Origin: Alsobacter sp040380755
GTDB taxonomy: Bacteria > Pseudomonadota > Alphaproteobacteria > Rhizobiales > Beijerinckiaceae
Length of the DNA: 29,961 nt
Direction: 5' to 3'
Assembly (NCBI GenBank): GCA_040380755.1
Contig: JBEIIL010000040.1
Location: 1 to 29,961 of the forward strand
The notes beneath the pieces are model-generated. The model saw nothing but the letters and a program-made list of their open reading frames with translations. It was not told where the DNA came from and did no database searches. Below are positions 1-8,883 of the stretch, in pieces. Position numbers and translations under genes: made by a program. Numbering within the stretch: position 1 is the first letter of the stretch; the number at the start of each line of letters is the position of its first letter.

Positions 1-237
1 ATGGCGATGGATGCGCGCGAGATCGAGCGGATGATCCGGGAGGCACTGCCCGATGCGACGGTCGAGATCCGCGACCTTGCCGGCGACGGCGACCACTATG
101 CGGCGACCGTGAAATCGGCTGCCTTCAAGGGCAAGACACGGGTGCAACAGCACCAGATGGTCTATGCGGCCCTCAAGGGCAACATGGGCGGCGTGCTGCA
201 TGCGCTTGCGCTGACGACCGGGACGCCCGACATTTGA
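1..237 (+). CDS. BolA family protein (IbaG-like)
   Basis: This is a complete 78-residue BolA-fold protein. The conserved stretch GDGDHYAATV near residues 29-38 and the helix around RVQQHQMVYAALKG are the BolA hallmarks. The GDG-H form is closer to the IbaG/YrbA branch than to classical BolA. Family members bind monothiol glutaredoxins through a shared [2Fe-2S] cluster and help deliver or sense iron-sulfur clusters in the cytosol. A CGFS glutaredoxin gene follows 44 nt downstream, which strongly supports that partnership. The window opens exactly on this ATG, so the upstream region and ribosome binding site cannot be judged. The ATG at codon 3 is an alternative start. The stop codon is TGA at 235-237. 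Confidence 0.9.
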   Translation: MAMDAREIERMIREALPDATVEIRDLAGDGDHYAATVKSAAFKGKTRVQQHQMVYAALKGNMGGVLHALALTTGTPDI

Positions 238-281
238 CGAGGTCGGCGCGCCTTGACCGCGCCCGCAGGGAGAACGAGACG

Positions 282-620
282 ATGAGCGTACAGGACGAGA
301 TCAAGACCGAAGTCACCAGCAACGACGTGGTGCTGTTCATGAAGGGCACCCCGCAGTTCCCGATGTGCGGGTTCTCCGGGCAGGTCGTGCAGATCCTCGA
401 TTACCTCGGCGTGCCCTACAAGGGCGTCAACGTGCTCGAGAATGAGGGCATCCGCCAGGGCATCAAGGACTACGCCAACTGGCCGACCATTCCGCAGCTC
501 TACGTCAAGGGAGAGTTTGTCGGCGGCTGCGACATCGTGCGCGAGATGTTCCAGGCCGGAGAGCTGCAGACGCATCTCACCGACAATGGCGTGGCGGTGA
601 AGCAGCCCGCCAAGGCCTGA
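282..620 (+). CDS. grxD: Monothiol glutaredoxin, Grx4 family
   Basis: The 112-residue protein carries the CGFS active site (Cys29 in FPMCGFSGQ) that defines monothiol class II glutaredoxins. It also has the later NWPTIPQLY (cis-Pro) and GGCDI motifs of the glutathione site. These proteins hold a glutathione-ligated [2Fe-2S] cluster and work with BolA proteins, the gene just upstream. The frame is open from 234, but the ATG at 282 is preferred. It has AGGGAG at 267-272 and gives the usual N-terminus MSVQDEIK. It is probably co-transcribed with the BolA gene. It ends 21 nt before the converging tlpA-type gene, with a stem-loop between them. Confidence 0.95.
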   Translation: MSVQDEIKTEVTSNDVVLFMKGTPQFPMCGFSGQVVQILDYLGVPYKGVNVLENEGIRQGIKDYANWPTIPQLYVKGEFVGGCDIVREMFQAGELQTHLTDNGVAVKQPAKA

Positions 621-631
621 GCCGGCCCGCG

Positions 632-654
632 CCGGCCCTTCCTAAGAGGGCCGG
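632..654. terminator. Stem-loop between converging grxD and tlpA
   Basis: An 8-bp perfect stem (CCGGCCCT at 632-639 with AGGGCCGG at 647-654) encloses a 7-nt loop. It sits between the 3' ends of the two convergent genes and overlaps the last codons of the minus-strand one. It lacks a T-tract in either direction, so it may slow or process transcripts rather than act as a true intrinsic terminator. Confidence 0.45.
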
Positions 655-1340
655 TCGCGGCCGATCGCGGCACGCAGCAGGCGCAGCGCGTCCTCGCCGG
701 CCCAGTCGGCCGGCCCGGCGATGACGCCGAGCTCGCAGCCGTCGCGGTCGATGATGAGCGTCGTCGGCATGCCGAACGCCTTGCCGGCGGCTTTCAGCTC
801 CTGGAACGTCTTCGCGGCCGGATCGCTGAAATAGGCGAGACGGGCAATGCTGTTGTCGGCCAGCCACTGGCGCGGCTTGTCCGGATTGCGCGTGTCGATG
901 TTGACCGCCACCACCTGGAAGGCGTCGCCGCCGAGCGTGGCCTGCAACCGGTCGAGCGCCGGCATCTCGTGGCGGCACGGGGCGCACCACGTCGCCCACA
1001 GGTTGAACAGGACGGTCTTGCCGCGAAAGGCAGCGAGGCTGGTCGGCTGGCCGTCCGGGCCGGTGAAGGTCAGGGCGGGTACCGGGCGAGGCTCCTTTGG
1101 CACCTGAACGGCGGCGACATCACCGCGTGCCAGCGGCCGCATGGCCTCGACCACCGGGCGGGCTGCGGCGCAGCCGGGCGCACTGGCGTTGCTCCAGCCC
1201 CTGCTCGTCCCGTATAGGACGCCGAGCCCGAGCGTAATCGCCAGCGCCGAGCCGCCAAGGACCAGCCAGCGCCTGGCCGGCCCTGTGGCGGCCGTGGCGG
1301 GTGGCGGTGAGTGTGGGGTTGAAGCAGGGTCTTGCGGCAA
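642..1340 (-). CDS. tlpA: TlpA-type membrane-anchored thiol:disulfide oxidoreductase
   Basis: The 232-residue protein has a Pro/Ala-rich cytoplasmic N-terminus, one membrane anchor at about residues 25-44, and a periplasmic thioredoxin fold. The active site is WCAPC (Cys119, Cys122) within FNLWATWCAPCRHEMP, and the cis-proline lies in GMPTT. Such proteins reduce periplasmic disulfides, for example for cytochrome oxidase copper-site assembly or cytochrome c maturation. This one resembles Bradyrhizobium-type TlpA rather than CcmG because no ccm genes are nearby. The only start giving the anchor appears to be TTG at 1340, since a TGA in frame lies just upstream at 1355-1353. Extra cysteines occur at residue 57 and in DRDGCELG. 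It diverges from argH with only 14 nt between start codons. Confidence 0.88.
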   Translation of the reverse strand: MPQDPASTPHSPPPATAATGPARRWLVLGGSALAITLGLGVLYGTSRGWSNASAPGCAAARPVVEAMRPLARGDVAAVQVPKEPRPVPALTFTGPDGQPTSLAAFRGKTVLFNLWATWCAPCRHEMPALDRLQATLGGDAFQVVAVNIDTRNPDKPRQWLADNSIARLAYFSDPAAKTFQELKAAGKAFGMPTTLIIDRDGCELGVIAGPADWAGEDALRLLRAAIGRDRPS

Positions 1341-1354
1341 GGTGTGGTCCGATC

Positions 1355-2746
<1,392 letters not shown>

Positions 2747-2817
2747 GGGACTTGTCCACGCCGCTTCCGCGGCCATCCGTCCGCCCCTATGATGCGCCCG
2801 ACCCTGGAGTTCAGCCT

Positions 2818-3090
2818 TTGTCCCCGTCCGCCCTGCCGCTGCGCCTTGCCCTGGTGGCCACCGTTCTCGCCCTGACGCTCGCGGGCTGCGGCCGCAAGGG
2901 ACCGCTGGAGCCGCCGCCCGGTGCGGTGGCGGCAAAGCCGGATCCACTCGCCGCGCCCGAGACGCAGGCGTTGCCCGGACAGTCGACGCTGACGCCGACG
3001 ATCAGCCCGGTCTCGGGGGCGAGTTCGCGGGGAAGGGGAAAGCCGATTTCCGCCCCGAGCGATCCCTTCATTCTCGATCCGATCCTCTAG
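2818..3090 (+). CDS. lptM: LPS translocon maturation chaperone LptM (YifL-like lipoprotein)
   Basis: This is a 90-residue lipoprotein. A hydrophobic signal sequence ends in the lipobox LAGC (Cys24), followed directly by GRKGPLEPPP, the family hallmark. The rest is Pro/Ala-rich and probably disordered. LptM-type lipoproteins assist folding and disulfide maturation of the LptD outer-membrane LPS translocon. No in-frame ATG exists near the 5' end, so TTG at 2818 is taken as the start. It has GGAG at 2806-2809, 8 nt upstream. It lies 71 nt after argH and 9 nt before lysA, a conserved alphaproteobacterial arrangement. The periplasmic tail is longer than in Escherichia coli YifL. Confidence 0.88.
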   Translation: MSPSALPLRLALVATVLALTLAGCGRKGPLEPPPGAVAAKPDPLAAPETQALPGQSTLTPTISPVSGASSRGRGKPISAPSDPFILDPIL

Positions 3091-3099
3091 GCCGCCGCG

Positions 3100-4371
3100 A
3101 TGCACCATTTCAGCTATTCGGGCGGGGTGCTGCACGCCGAGGATGTCGACCTGCGGACCCTTGCCGCGGAGGTTGGCACGCCGTTCTACTGCTATTCGAC
3201 GGCCACGCTGGAGCGGCACTACAGCGTGTTCGCCGGGGCGTTCGCCGACGTGCCGACGCTCGTCTGCTACGCCATGAAGGCCAACTCCAACCAGGCGGTG
3301 CTGCGCACGCTGGCGCGCCTCGGGGCCGGAATGGACGTCGTCTCGGAGGGCGAGCTGCGGCGGGCCCGGGCGGCCGGGGTGCCGGGCAGCCGGATCACCT
3401 TCTCGGGCGTCGGCAAGACCGCGGCCGAGATGGCGTTCGGGCTGGACGAGGACATCCTGTGCTTCAACGTCGAATCAGAGCCCGAGCTGGAGCTGCTCTC
3501 GGCGGTGGCCACGGGCCGGGGACGGGAGGCGCGGATCGCCATCCGGGTGAACCCCGACGTCGATGCGCGCACCCACCACAAGATTTCCACCGGAAAATCC
3601 GGCGACAAGTTCGGCGTGCCGATCTCCCGGGCGCGGGAGGTATACCGTCGCGCCGCCGCGCTGCCGGGTCTGCGCGTCACCGGCGTCGACATGCATATCG
3701 GCAGCCAGATCACCGATCTGCAGCCTTTTGACGATGCCTTCGCGCTGCTGTCGGATTTCGTCCGGGTGCTGCGCGAGGACGGCCATGCGATCGACCATGT
3801 CGACCTCGGCGGCGGGCTTGGCATTCCCTACCGGGCCGGTGCGGAGGCGCCGCCGCTGCCGGCGCGCTACGCAGAAGTCGTGAAGCGTAACACCCACAAT
3901 CTCGGCTGCACGCTCGTGTTCGAGCCCGGCCGCATGATCGTCGGCAATGCCGGCATCCTGGTCGCCAGCGTGATCTTCGTGAAGCACGAAGAGGGAAAAA
4001 CCTTCGTCATCGTCGATGCGGCGATGAACGACCTGATCCGGCCGACCCTCTACGAAGCCCATCACGACATCCTGCCGGTGGTGGAGCCCTCCCCCGGGGC
4101 GCGACGCATCATCGCAGACGTGGTCGGTCCGGTGTGCGAGAGCGGCGACTATCTGGCGCTGGACCGGGAGCTGCCGGAGCTTGCGGCGGGCGACCTCGTC
4201 GCGGTGATGACGGCTGGTGCCTACGGGGCCGTCCAGGCCGGAACCTACAACAGCCGCAGGCTCGTGCCGGAGGTTCTCGTGCGTGGGTCCGGACATGCGG
4301 TCGTGCGGCCGCGGCAGAGCTTCGAGGACCTGATCGGGCTGGATAGGGTTCCCGGCTGGCTGCACGACTGA
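3100..4371 (+). CDS. lysA: Diaminopimelate decarboxylase
   Basis: The 423-residue PLP enzyme decarboxylates meso-diaminopimelate to L-lysine, the last step of lysine synthesis. The Schiff-base lysine is Lys60 in CYAMKANSN. HIGSQI, GGGLGIPY and FEPGRMIVGNAG form the barrel and phosphate-binding parts, and Cys346 in GPVCESGDYLA is the active-site cysteine supplied across the dimer. Length and N-terminus (MHHFSYSGGVLHAEDV) are normal. It starts 9 nt after lptM, so it is very probably in the same operon. The next gene starts 109 nt downstream on the same strand. Confidence 0.97.
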   Translation: MHHFSYSGGVLHAEDVDLRTLAAEVGTPFYCYSTATLERHYSVFAGAFADVPTLVCYAMKANSNQAVLRTLARLGAGMDVVSEGELRRARAAGVPGSRITFSGVGKTAAEMAFGLDEDILCFNVESEPELELLSAVATGRGREARIAIRVNPDVDARTHHKISTGKSGDKFGVPISRAREVYRRAAALPGLRVTGVDMHIGSQITDLQPFDDAFALLSDFVRVLREDGHAIDHVDLGGGLGIPYRAGAEAPPLPARYAEVVKRNTHNLGCTLVFEPGRMIVGNAGILVASVIFVKHEEGKTFVIVDAAMNDLIRPTLYEAHHDILPVVEPSPGARRIIADVVGPVCESGDYLALDRELPELAAGDLVAVMTAGAYGAVQAGTYNSRRLVPEVLVRGSGHAVVRPRQSFEDLIGLDRVPGWLHD

Positions 4372-4480
4372 CCCGATCACGGTTCGCGGAGCAGGCCCGA
4401 CACGGTCTGGCCAAGGCTCAAACGCGTGTTACCTTACCGTCTTTCGGCAGTGTGCCGTGGGGGCGCAGAAGGAAGCCGCG

Positions 4481-7189
4481 ATGAGCGACGACGCGTCGGC
4501 CAGAAGCTCCGGCAATCTCGAGGACCGCGCCGCCCGCATCGCGACCCGGGTCGCGAAGCTCGCCCGCCAGGCCCGCCTCGCCCTGGCCTGGGAGGCGCTC
4601 TGGCCGGTCCTTGCCAGTGCACTCGCGATCGCCGGGGTGTTCGTCGCCGCGTCATGGTTCGGCGTGTGGGGCTGGCTGCCGCTGTGGGCGCGTCCCGTCG
4701 GCGTCGGCATTACCGCGCTCGCGCTGCTGGCCTGCGTGGTCGTTGCCACGCGCCTGCCGCGTCCGGACTGGCGGGCGGCGCTCGGTCGTCTCGATCGCGA
4801 TTCGGCCCTGCCGCACCGTCCGGCCACCGCCCTGACCGATCCGCTGGCCAGCAGCGCCGATGATCCGACGACCCGGGCGATCTGGGAGGCGCACAGGGCC
4901 CGTGTTCTGGATTCCGCTGCGAAGCTGACCGTGTCGCGCCCGGCGCCGCGGCGGGCCGAGCGCGACCCCTGGGCGGTGCGGTTTGCCGTCGCCTTCACGG
5001 TGCTGGCCGCGTTCTTCGTCGCCGGCTCCGAGCGGAAGGCGCGGCTCACCGAAGCGTTCGACTGGTCGGGGACGGCGGTTCAGGCCGCCGGCTTCCGCCT
5101 CGACGGCTGGATCGATCCGCCGGCCTACACGCAGGTGCCGCCGGTGCTCCTCGATCTCAAGACGCTCGCCGGGGCCGGCGAGGCGACGACACGCGCCCGT
5201 GTCCCGGTGCGCTCCGTGCTGGTGCTGCGTGCCTCCGATCCGGAGGGACTCGCGGTCAGCGTGGTCGGGGGCCTCGCGGTGCCCGAGCCGCCCAAGGCAG
5301 CCGAGGGCCAGCCGGCCCCGGCGCCGCGCAAGGCCGATGTGGCCGGCTACGAGGCGCGCTGGACCGTCACCGGCGAGGGCACCGTGACGGTGCGCCGCAA
5401 CGGGCGGCCGCTGGCGTCCATCGCGGTCGCGGCGATCCCCGACCAGCCGCCGCTGATCGAGCTGCTCAGCGAGCCGGTCGCGGGCGACCGCGGGCAGCTG
5501 ACGATCCCCTATGCGGTGAAGGACGACTACGGCGTCGTCAGCGCCGAGGTCCGCTTCGGCCGGCAGCTGCGTAACGGCAAGCCGGTTGAGGCGAAGCGTC
5601 CGCCCTTGCTGCCGGCTCCCGTACTGGCGCTGGGCCTGCCAGGCGGTGACAACCGTGATGGCGAGGCCCGCAGCGTCCTCGACATCGGCGAGCATCCCTG
5701 GGCGGGTGCCCGGGTCGAGATGACGCTGGTGGCGCGCGACGAGCCGGGCCAGGAGGGGCAGAGCTTCACCATCGGGGTGACGCTGCCGCAGCGCAGTTTC
5801 TCGCAGCCGCTGGCGCGCGCCCTGGTGGAGCAGCGCCGCACCCTGATCCTCGACCCGGCGTCGCGGTCCCGCATCCAGGATTCGCTGCGTGCCCTCATGA
5901 TTGCACCGGAGCAGTTCACGCCGGATCCGTCGGTCTATCTCGGCCTGCGCACCGCCACGGTCCGGCTCGGACTGGCAAAGACCGACCCCGACCTGATCGC
6001 GGTCGCCGATCTGCTCTGGGAAATGGCGCTCAAGATCGAGGATGGTGACCTGTCAGACGTCGACAAGGCGCTGAAGCAGGCGCAGGACGCCTTGCGCGAC
6101 GCGCTCGAGCGCGGCGCCTCCGAGCAGGAGCTGCGCAAGCTGACGCAGGATCTGCGCCGGGCGATGGACCGGTTCCTGCAGGAATACGCCGAGAAGGCGC
6201 TGCGCAACCGTGATCAGAACCAGCAGCAGGCCGACAACACCCGCAACATGCGGATGCTCACCCCGCAGGACCTGAAATCCATGCTCGACCGCATGGAGGA
6301 CATGGCCCGGCGCGGTGCCACCGAGGATGCCAAGCGCATGCTCGACCAGCTGCGCAACATTCTCGACAACCTCAAGACCGCCCGTCCCGGCCAGCGCCAG
6401 ATGGAACAGGGCCAGCGCGAGATGGAGCAGTCGCTCGACGACCTCGACCGGATGGCCCGCGAGCAGCAGGAGCTGCGCGACAAGACCTTCCGGGAAGGCC
6501 AGCGCAAGCGTGAGCAGGCCCGCCAGGGCAACCGCCAGCAGCAGGCGCAGCGCGGCCAGCAAGGTCAGCGCGGGCAGCAGGGACAGCGTGGCCAGCAGGG
6601 CCAGCAAGGGCAACAGGGCCAGCAGGGCGAACAGGGTGACCAGGGCGAGGGCGGTGAAGGCGGCGAGGGCCAGGAGGGCATGGAGGGCCTCGGCCAGCGC
6701 CAGCAGGCGCTGCGTGACCAGCTGCGCGAGCTGAAGCGCCGCATGCGCGAGAACGGCATGAATGGCGAGCAGGGCCTCGAGGACGCCGAGGAGGCGATGC
6801 GACAGGCCGAGGGCGCCATGGGCCGGGGCGAAGACGGCTCCGCCGTCGACGCCCAGGGCCGGGCTCTCGAGGGCCTGCGGCGTGGCGCCCAGGGGCTGGC
6901 CCAGCAGATGCAGCAGGGCGATGGCACCGAGCAGGCGGGCGAACCGGGTGGACCCGGCGAACCCGGCAACCGCCGCGCCCAGGCGTCGGAGCCGAATGAC
7001 GACCCGCTCGGCCGGCCGACGCCGACCACCGATCCCGGCGACCGCTCGAAGTTCCGCCGCGGCGGCAAGGGCGGGACGCTGGAGCAGCGCGCCCGCGAGG
7101 TCATGGACGAGCTGCGCCGGCGCATGGGCGACCCTAACCGGCCGCAGGACGAGCTCGACTACCTGCAGCGGCTGATGCCGGTGAACTGA
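4481..7189 (+). CDS. DUF4175/TIGR02302 family membrane protein with collagen-like tract
   Basis: This is a 902-residue protein of unknown function. Three hydrophobic segments (about residues 41-62, 72-92 and 163-183) anchor it. A long extracytoplasmic part follows, first beta-rich, then a charged alpha-helical region rich in Gln, Arg, Glu and Met from about residue 520 onward. Residues 692-730 are thirteen consecutive Gly-X-Y triplets (mostly GQQ and GQR, then GEQ, GDQ, GEG), and a second short GEP/GGP run occurs near residues 825-836. The start at 4481 has GAAGGAAG at 4468-4475, while an in-frame GTG at 4457 is less likely. Genes of this family often follow lysA in alphaproteobacteria, as here, but no biochemical role is established to my knowledge. 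A cell-envelope role is only inferred. Confidence 0.82.
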   Translation: MSDDASARSSGNLEDRAARIATRVAKLARQARLALAWEALWPVLASALAIAGVFVAASWFGVWGWLPLWARPVGVGITALALLACVVVATRLPRPDWRAALGRLDRDSALPHRPATALTDPLASSADDPTTRAIWEAHRARVLDSAAKLTVSRPAPRRAERDPWAVRFAVAFTVLAAFFVAGSERKARLTEAFDWSGTAVQAAGFRLDGWIDPPAYTQVPPVLLDLKTLAGAGEATTRARVPVRSVLVLRASDPEGLAVSVVGGLAVPEPPKAAEGQPAPAPRKADVAGYEARWTVTGEGTVTVRRNGRPLASIAVAAIPDQPPLIELLSEPVAGDRGQLTIPYAVKDDYGVVSAEVRFGRQLRNGKPVEAKRPPLLPAPVLALGLPGGDNRDGEARSVLDIGEHPWAGARVEMTLVARDEPGQEGQSFTIGVTLPQRSFSQPLARALVEQRRTLILDPASRSRIQDSLRALMIAPEQFTPDPSVYLGLRTATVRLGLAKTDPDLIAVADLLWEMALKIEDGDLSDVDKALKQAQDALRDALERGASEQELRKLTQDLRRAMDRFLQEYAEKALRNRDQNQQQADNTRNMRMLTPQDLKSMLDRMEDMARRGATEDAKRMLDQLRNILDNLKTARPGQRQMEQGQREMEQSLDDLDRMAREQQELRDKTFREGQRKREQARQGNRQQQAQRGQQGQRGQQGQRGQQGQQGQQGQQGEQGDQGEGGEGGEGQEGMEGLGQRQQALRDQLRELKRRMRENGMNGEQGLEDAEEAMRQAEGAMGRGEDGSAVDAQGRALEGLRRGAQGLAQQMQQGDGTEQAGEPGGPGEPGNRRAQASEPNDDPLGRPTPTTDPGDRSKFRRGGKGGTLEQRAREVMDELRRRMGDPNRPQDELDYLQRLMPVN

Positions 7190-7210
7190 ACCGGGCGCCT
7201 CCCGCCCGGT
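7190..7210 (+). terminator. Stem-loop just after the DUF4175 gene
   Basis: A perfect 8-bp stem (ACCGGGCG and CGCCCGGT) with a 5-nt loop begins one base after the stop codon. Its position is what one expects of a transcription end, but no T-tract follows. It may be a factor-dependent end or an mRNA-protecting structure. Confidence 0.45.
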
Positions 7211-7317
7211 CCAGCCGGTGCGGCGGATGGTCCGGTCCCGGCGCAAGGGCCGGGCAGGACGCTTGGATCGCATGGATTTCGGGCGTATGGCTGCGCCTGT
7301 CGAACCGGCCGAGGCCG

Positions 7318-7335
7318 TGCGTCCCTCGGGACGCA
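7318..7335. repeat. Perfect 8+2+8 palindrome upstream of the HIG1 gene
   Basis: TGCGTCCC and GGGACGCA flank the dinucleotide TC, giving a perfect dyad 69 nt before the ATG at 7405. It lies in the 215-nt gap between the DUF4175 gene and the HIG1 gene. It could be an operator or a hairpin in the leader. A weak promoter-like pair (TTGGAT at 7263, TATGGC at 7286, spacing 17) lies just upstream. No coding capacity was recognised in the gap. Confidence 0.35.
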
Positions 7336-7404
7336 AGTGCCCGGCCGCGTGACGCCGCCGGGACCCCCGGTCGGCCTGCCACCACCCTGCGGAGTTGAGT
7401 TGCC

Positions 7405-7596
7405 ATGGCCGGCACGCTGAACGCCTTCGTCCCCTTCGCCCTTGCGGCCGTTGCCCTCGTGCTGCTGGCGGGGCTGGTGAACATGTTCCGCGGCGGCAGT
7501 CCCAACACGTCACAGCTGCTGATGCGCTGGCGCGTCGGGCTGCAGTTCGTCACCATCCTGCTGGTGCTTGCGGTGGTGTGGTTGCGCAGCGCCTGA
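7405..7596 (+). CDS. HIG1-domain twin transmembrane protein
   Basis: This small 63-residue protein has two membrane spans (about residues 8-28 and 44-61). A polar loop between them contains LLMRWRVGLQ, which matches the core of the HIG1 (hypoxia-induced gene 1) domain. Mitochondrial relatives tune cytochrome oxidase and respiratory supercomplexes. The function of the bacterial versions is not established. The gene stands close to the cobalamin adenosyltransferase, rhomboid and etfBA genes, an arrangement I recognise from other Rhodospirillales-like genomes. The start ATG at 7405 has GGAG at 7391-7394. It is separated by 75 nt from the next gene. Confidence 0.82.
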   Translation: MAGTLNAFVPFALAAVALVLLAGLVNMFRGGSPNTSQLLMRWRVGLQFVTILLVLAVVWLRSA

Positions 7597-7671
7597 TCGG
7601 CCTGGCAACGAATCGTTTACCATAACCTTCCAACGTGGTCTTTCAGGCCATGCGCCGCTGGTTCCGACGCT

Positions 7672-8259
7672 ATGGTTCGGCTGTCCCGGCCCCGTCCCTC
7701 AACCTCGTCGCTGACCGGCCTGCTCGCTGGTGTCGCGATGGGATTGGGGGCGATGGTGTCGCCCCGGGCGGCCCTGGCCGGTGACGCGCCTCCGCCGCCC
7801 GGCTTCGAGCTGCGCGCCGGCCTGTTCGCGCATGATCCGACAAGCCCTGAGCCACGGGGTGTCGACGTCTCGGCCGAGCTCCTGCTGCCACGGTTGCCCG
7901 GTCCGGCCGGATTTGAGGCCTGGATGCCGCGCCCGCATGCGGGCGGCATGGCGGCCACCGCCGGCGGCACGAGCTACGGGTATGCGGGCCTGACATGGTC
8001 GGTGGACCTGACCCGAACCCTGTTCGTCGAGGCTGCCCTGGGCGGTGCCGTCAGCAATGTCCCGACAGGGCCGTATGGCTCCGCGAACCGGTCGGCGCTG
8101 GGCTGCCGCGGTGCCTTTCGCGAGGCCGTGAGTCTTGGCGTCCGACTCACGCCGCAGCTCACCCTGCTGGGCACGCTGGAGCACCTGTCGAATGCCGGGC
8201 TGTGCAGCAGCAATCGCGGGCTGAGCACCGTCGGGGTGCGGGTGGGCTACAGCTTCTGA
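7672..8259 (+). CDS. Acyloxyacyl hydrolase family protein (PagL-like lipid A deacylase)
   Basis: The 195-residue protein has a signal peptide (cleavage likely after ALA at residue 36). It has alternating beta-strand character and a C-terminal VGYSF ending in Phe, as in outer-membrane barrels. The block EHLSNAG followed by NRGLSTVGVR matches the catalytic region of PagL-type lipid A 3-O-deacylases: His171, Ser173 and Asn174 correspond to the His, Ser and Asn of the HYSNAG motif. The third PagL triad residue, a glutamate fourteen residues after the histidine, would fall on Ser185 here. Activity is therefore uncertain. Two or three cysteines (145, 178) may form a disulfide. The gene seems to stand alone, with GTTTACCATAACC-like sequence upstream. 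Confidence 0.72.
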   Translation: MVRLSRPRPSTSSLTGLLAGVAMGLGAMVSPRAALAGDAPPPPGFELRAGLFAHDPTSPEPRGVDVSAELLLPRLPGPAGFEAWMPRPHAGGMAATAGGTSYGYAGLTWSVDLTRTLFVEAALGGAVSNVPTGPYGSANRSALGCRGAFREAVSLGVRLTPQLTLLGTLEHLSNAGLCSSNRGLSTVGVRVGYSF

Positions 8260-8265
8260 CCGACC

Positions 8266-8271
8266 TATATA
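8266..8271 (+). promoter_or_regulatory. Candidate -10 element before the adenosyltransferase gene
   Basis: TATATA lies within the 10-nt palindrome CCTATATAGG, about 30 nt before the ATG at 8300, in an otherwise GC-rich 40-nt gap. This is a plausible -10 box, but the -35 at 8243-8248 (TGGGCT) is poor. The call rests on position and local A/T content only. Confidence 0.35.
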
Positions 8272-8299
8272 GGGTCCCTCAGTCATCGGAGAGCTGCCA

Positions 8300-8881
8300 A
8301 TGGTCGTCCTGAACCGCATCTACACCCGCACCGGCGATGGCGGCACGACAGCTTTGGGCACCGGCGAGCGCCGTCCCAAATATGATCTGCGGATCGAGGC
8401 CTATGGCACGGTCGACGAGACCAACGCCACGCTGGGCCTGGTGCGGATGCACACGATGGGCGCCCATCCCGAGGTGGATGCGATGCTGGCCCGCATCCAG
8501 AACGACATGTTCGATCTCGGCGCCGACCTGTGCACGCCCGATGACGGCACCAAGCTGGACTGGGAGCCGCTGCGCATGGTCGATACGCAGGTCGAGCGGC
8601 TGGAGCGGGAGATCGACACGCTGAATGCGGTGCTGCAGCCCCTGCGCTCGTTCGTGCTGCCGGGCGGATCGCCGGCGGCGGCCGCCCTGCACCTGGCACG
8701 CACCGTCTGCCGCCGGGCAGAGCGGCTGATGGTCCACCTCGCGGCCGATCCCAAGGAGACCGTCGGGGATGCGGCGCTGAAATACATCAACCGGCTGTCG
8801 GATTTTCTGTTCGTCGCGTCCCGCTACGTCAACGAGAAGGGCGAGGCGGACGTGCTCTGGGTTCCTGGCCAGAACCGCTAG
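8300..8881 (+). CDS. pduO: PduO-type cob(I)yrinic acid a,c-diamide adenosyltransferase
   Basis: The 193-residue enzyme transfers the 5'-deoxyadenosyl group of ATP to cobalt(I) corrinoids, making adenosylcobalamin. The N-terminal ATP-binding TRTGDGGTT (residues 9-17), the FVLPGG stretch, and ARTVCRRAER with the later RLSDFLFVASRYVN are the PduO/MMAB signature blocks. It has the single-domain length typical of the family. The following rhomboid gene starts 2 nt after its stop, so the two are co-transcribed. The frequent proximity to acyl-CoA and ETF genes fits a supply of cofactor for methylmalonyl-CoA mutase, though no mutase is in this window. Confidence 0.93.
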   Translation: MVVLNRIYTRTGDGGTTALGTGERRPKYDLRIEAYGTVDETNATLGLVRMHTMGAHPEVDAMLARIQNDMFDLGADLCTPDDGTKLDWEPLRMVDTQVERLEREIDTLNAVLQPLRSFVLPGGSPAAAALHLARTVCRRAERLMVHLAADPKETVGDAALKYINRLSDFLFVASRYVNEKGEADVLWVPGQNR

Positions 8882-8883
8882 GC

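Noticed and set aside
6530..6680. Regular short DNA repeats that might suggest a CRISPR-like or tandem-repeat array
   Set aside because: The periodicity is 9 nt, in frame, and explained by Gly-X-Y coding. There are no spacers.
6053..7513. A 486-residue open frame antisense to the DUF4175 gene
   Set aside because: It is a leucine/alanine-rich mirror of the Gln/Gly-rich coding strand with no domain, and the sense protein is clearly coding.
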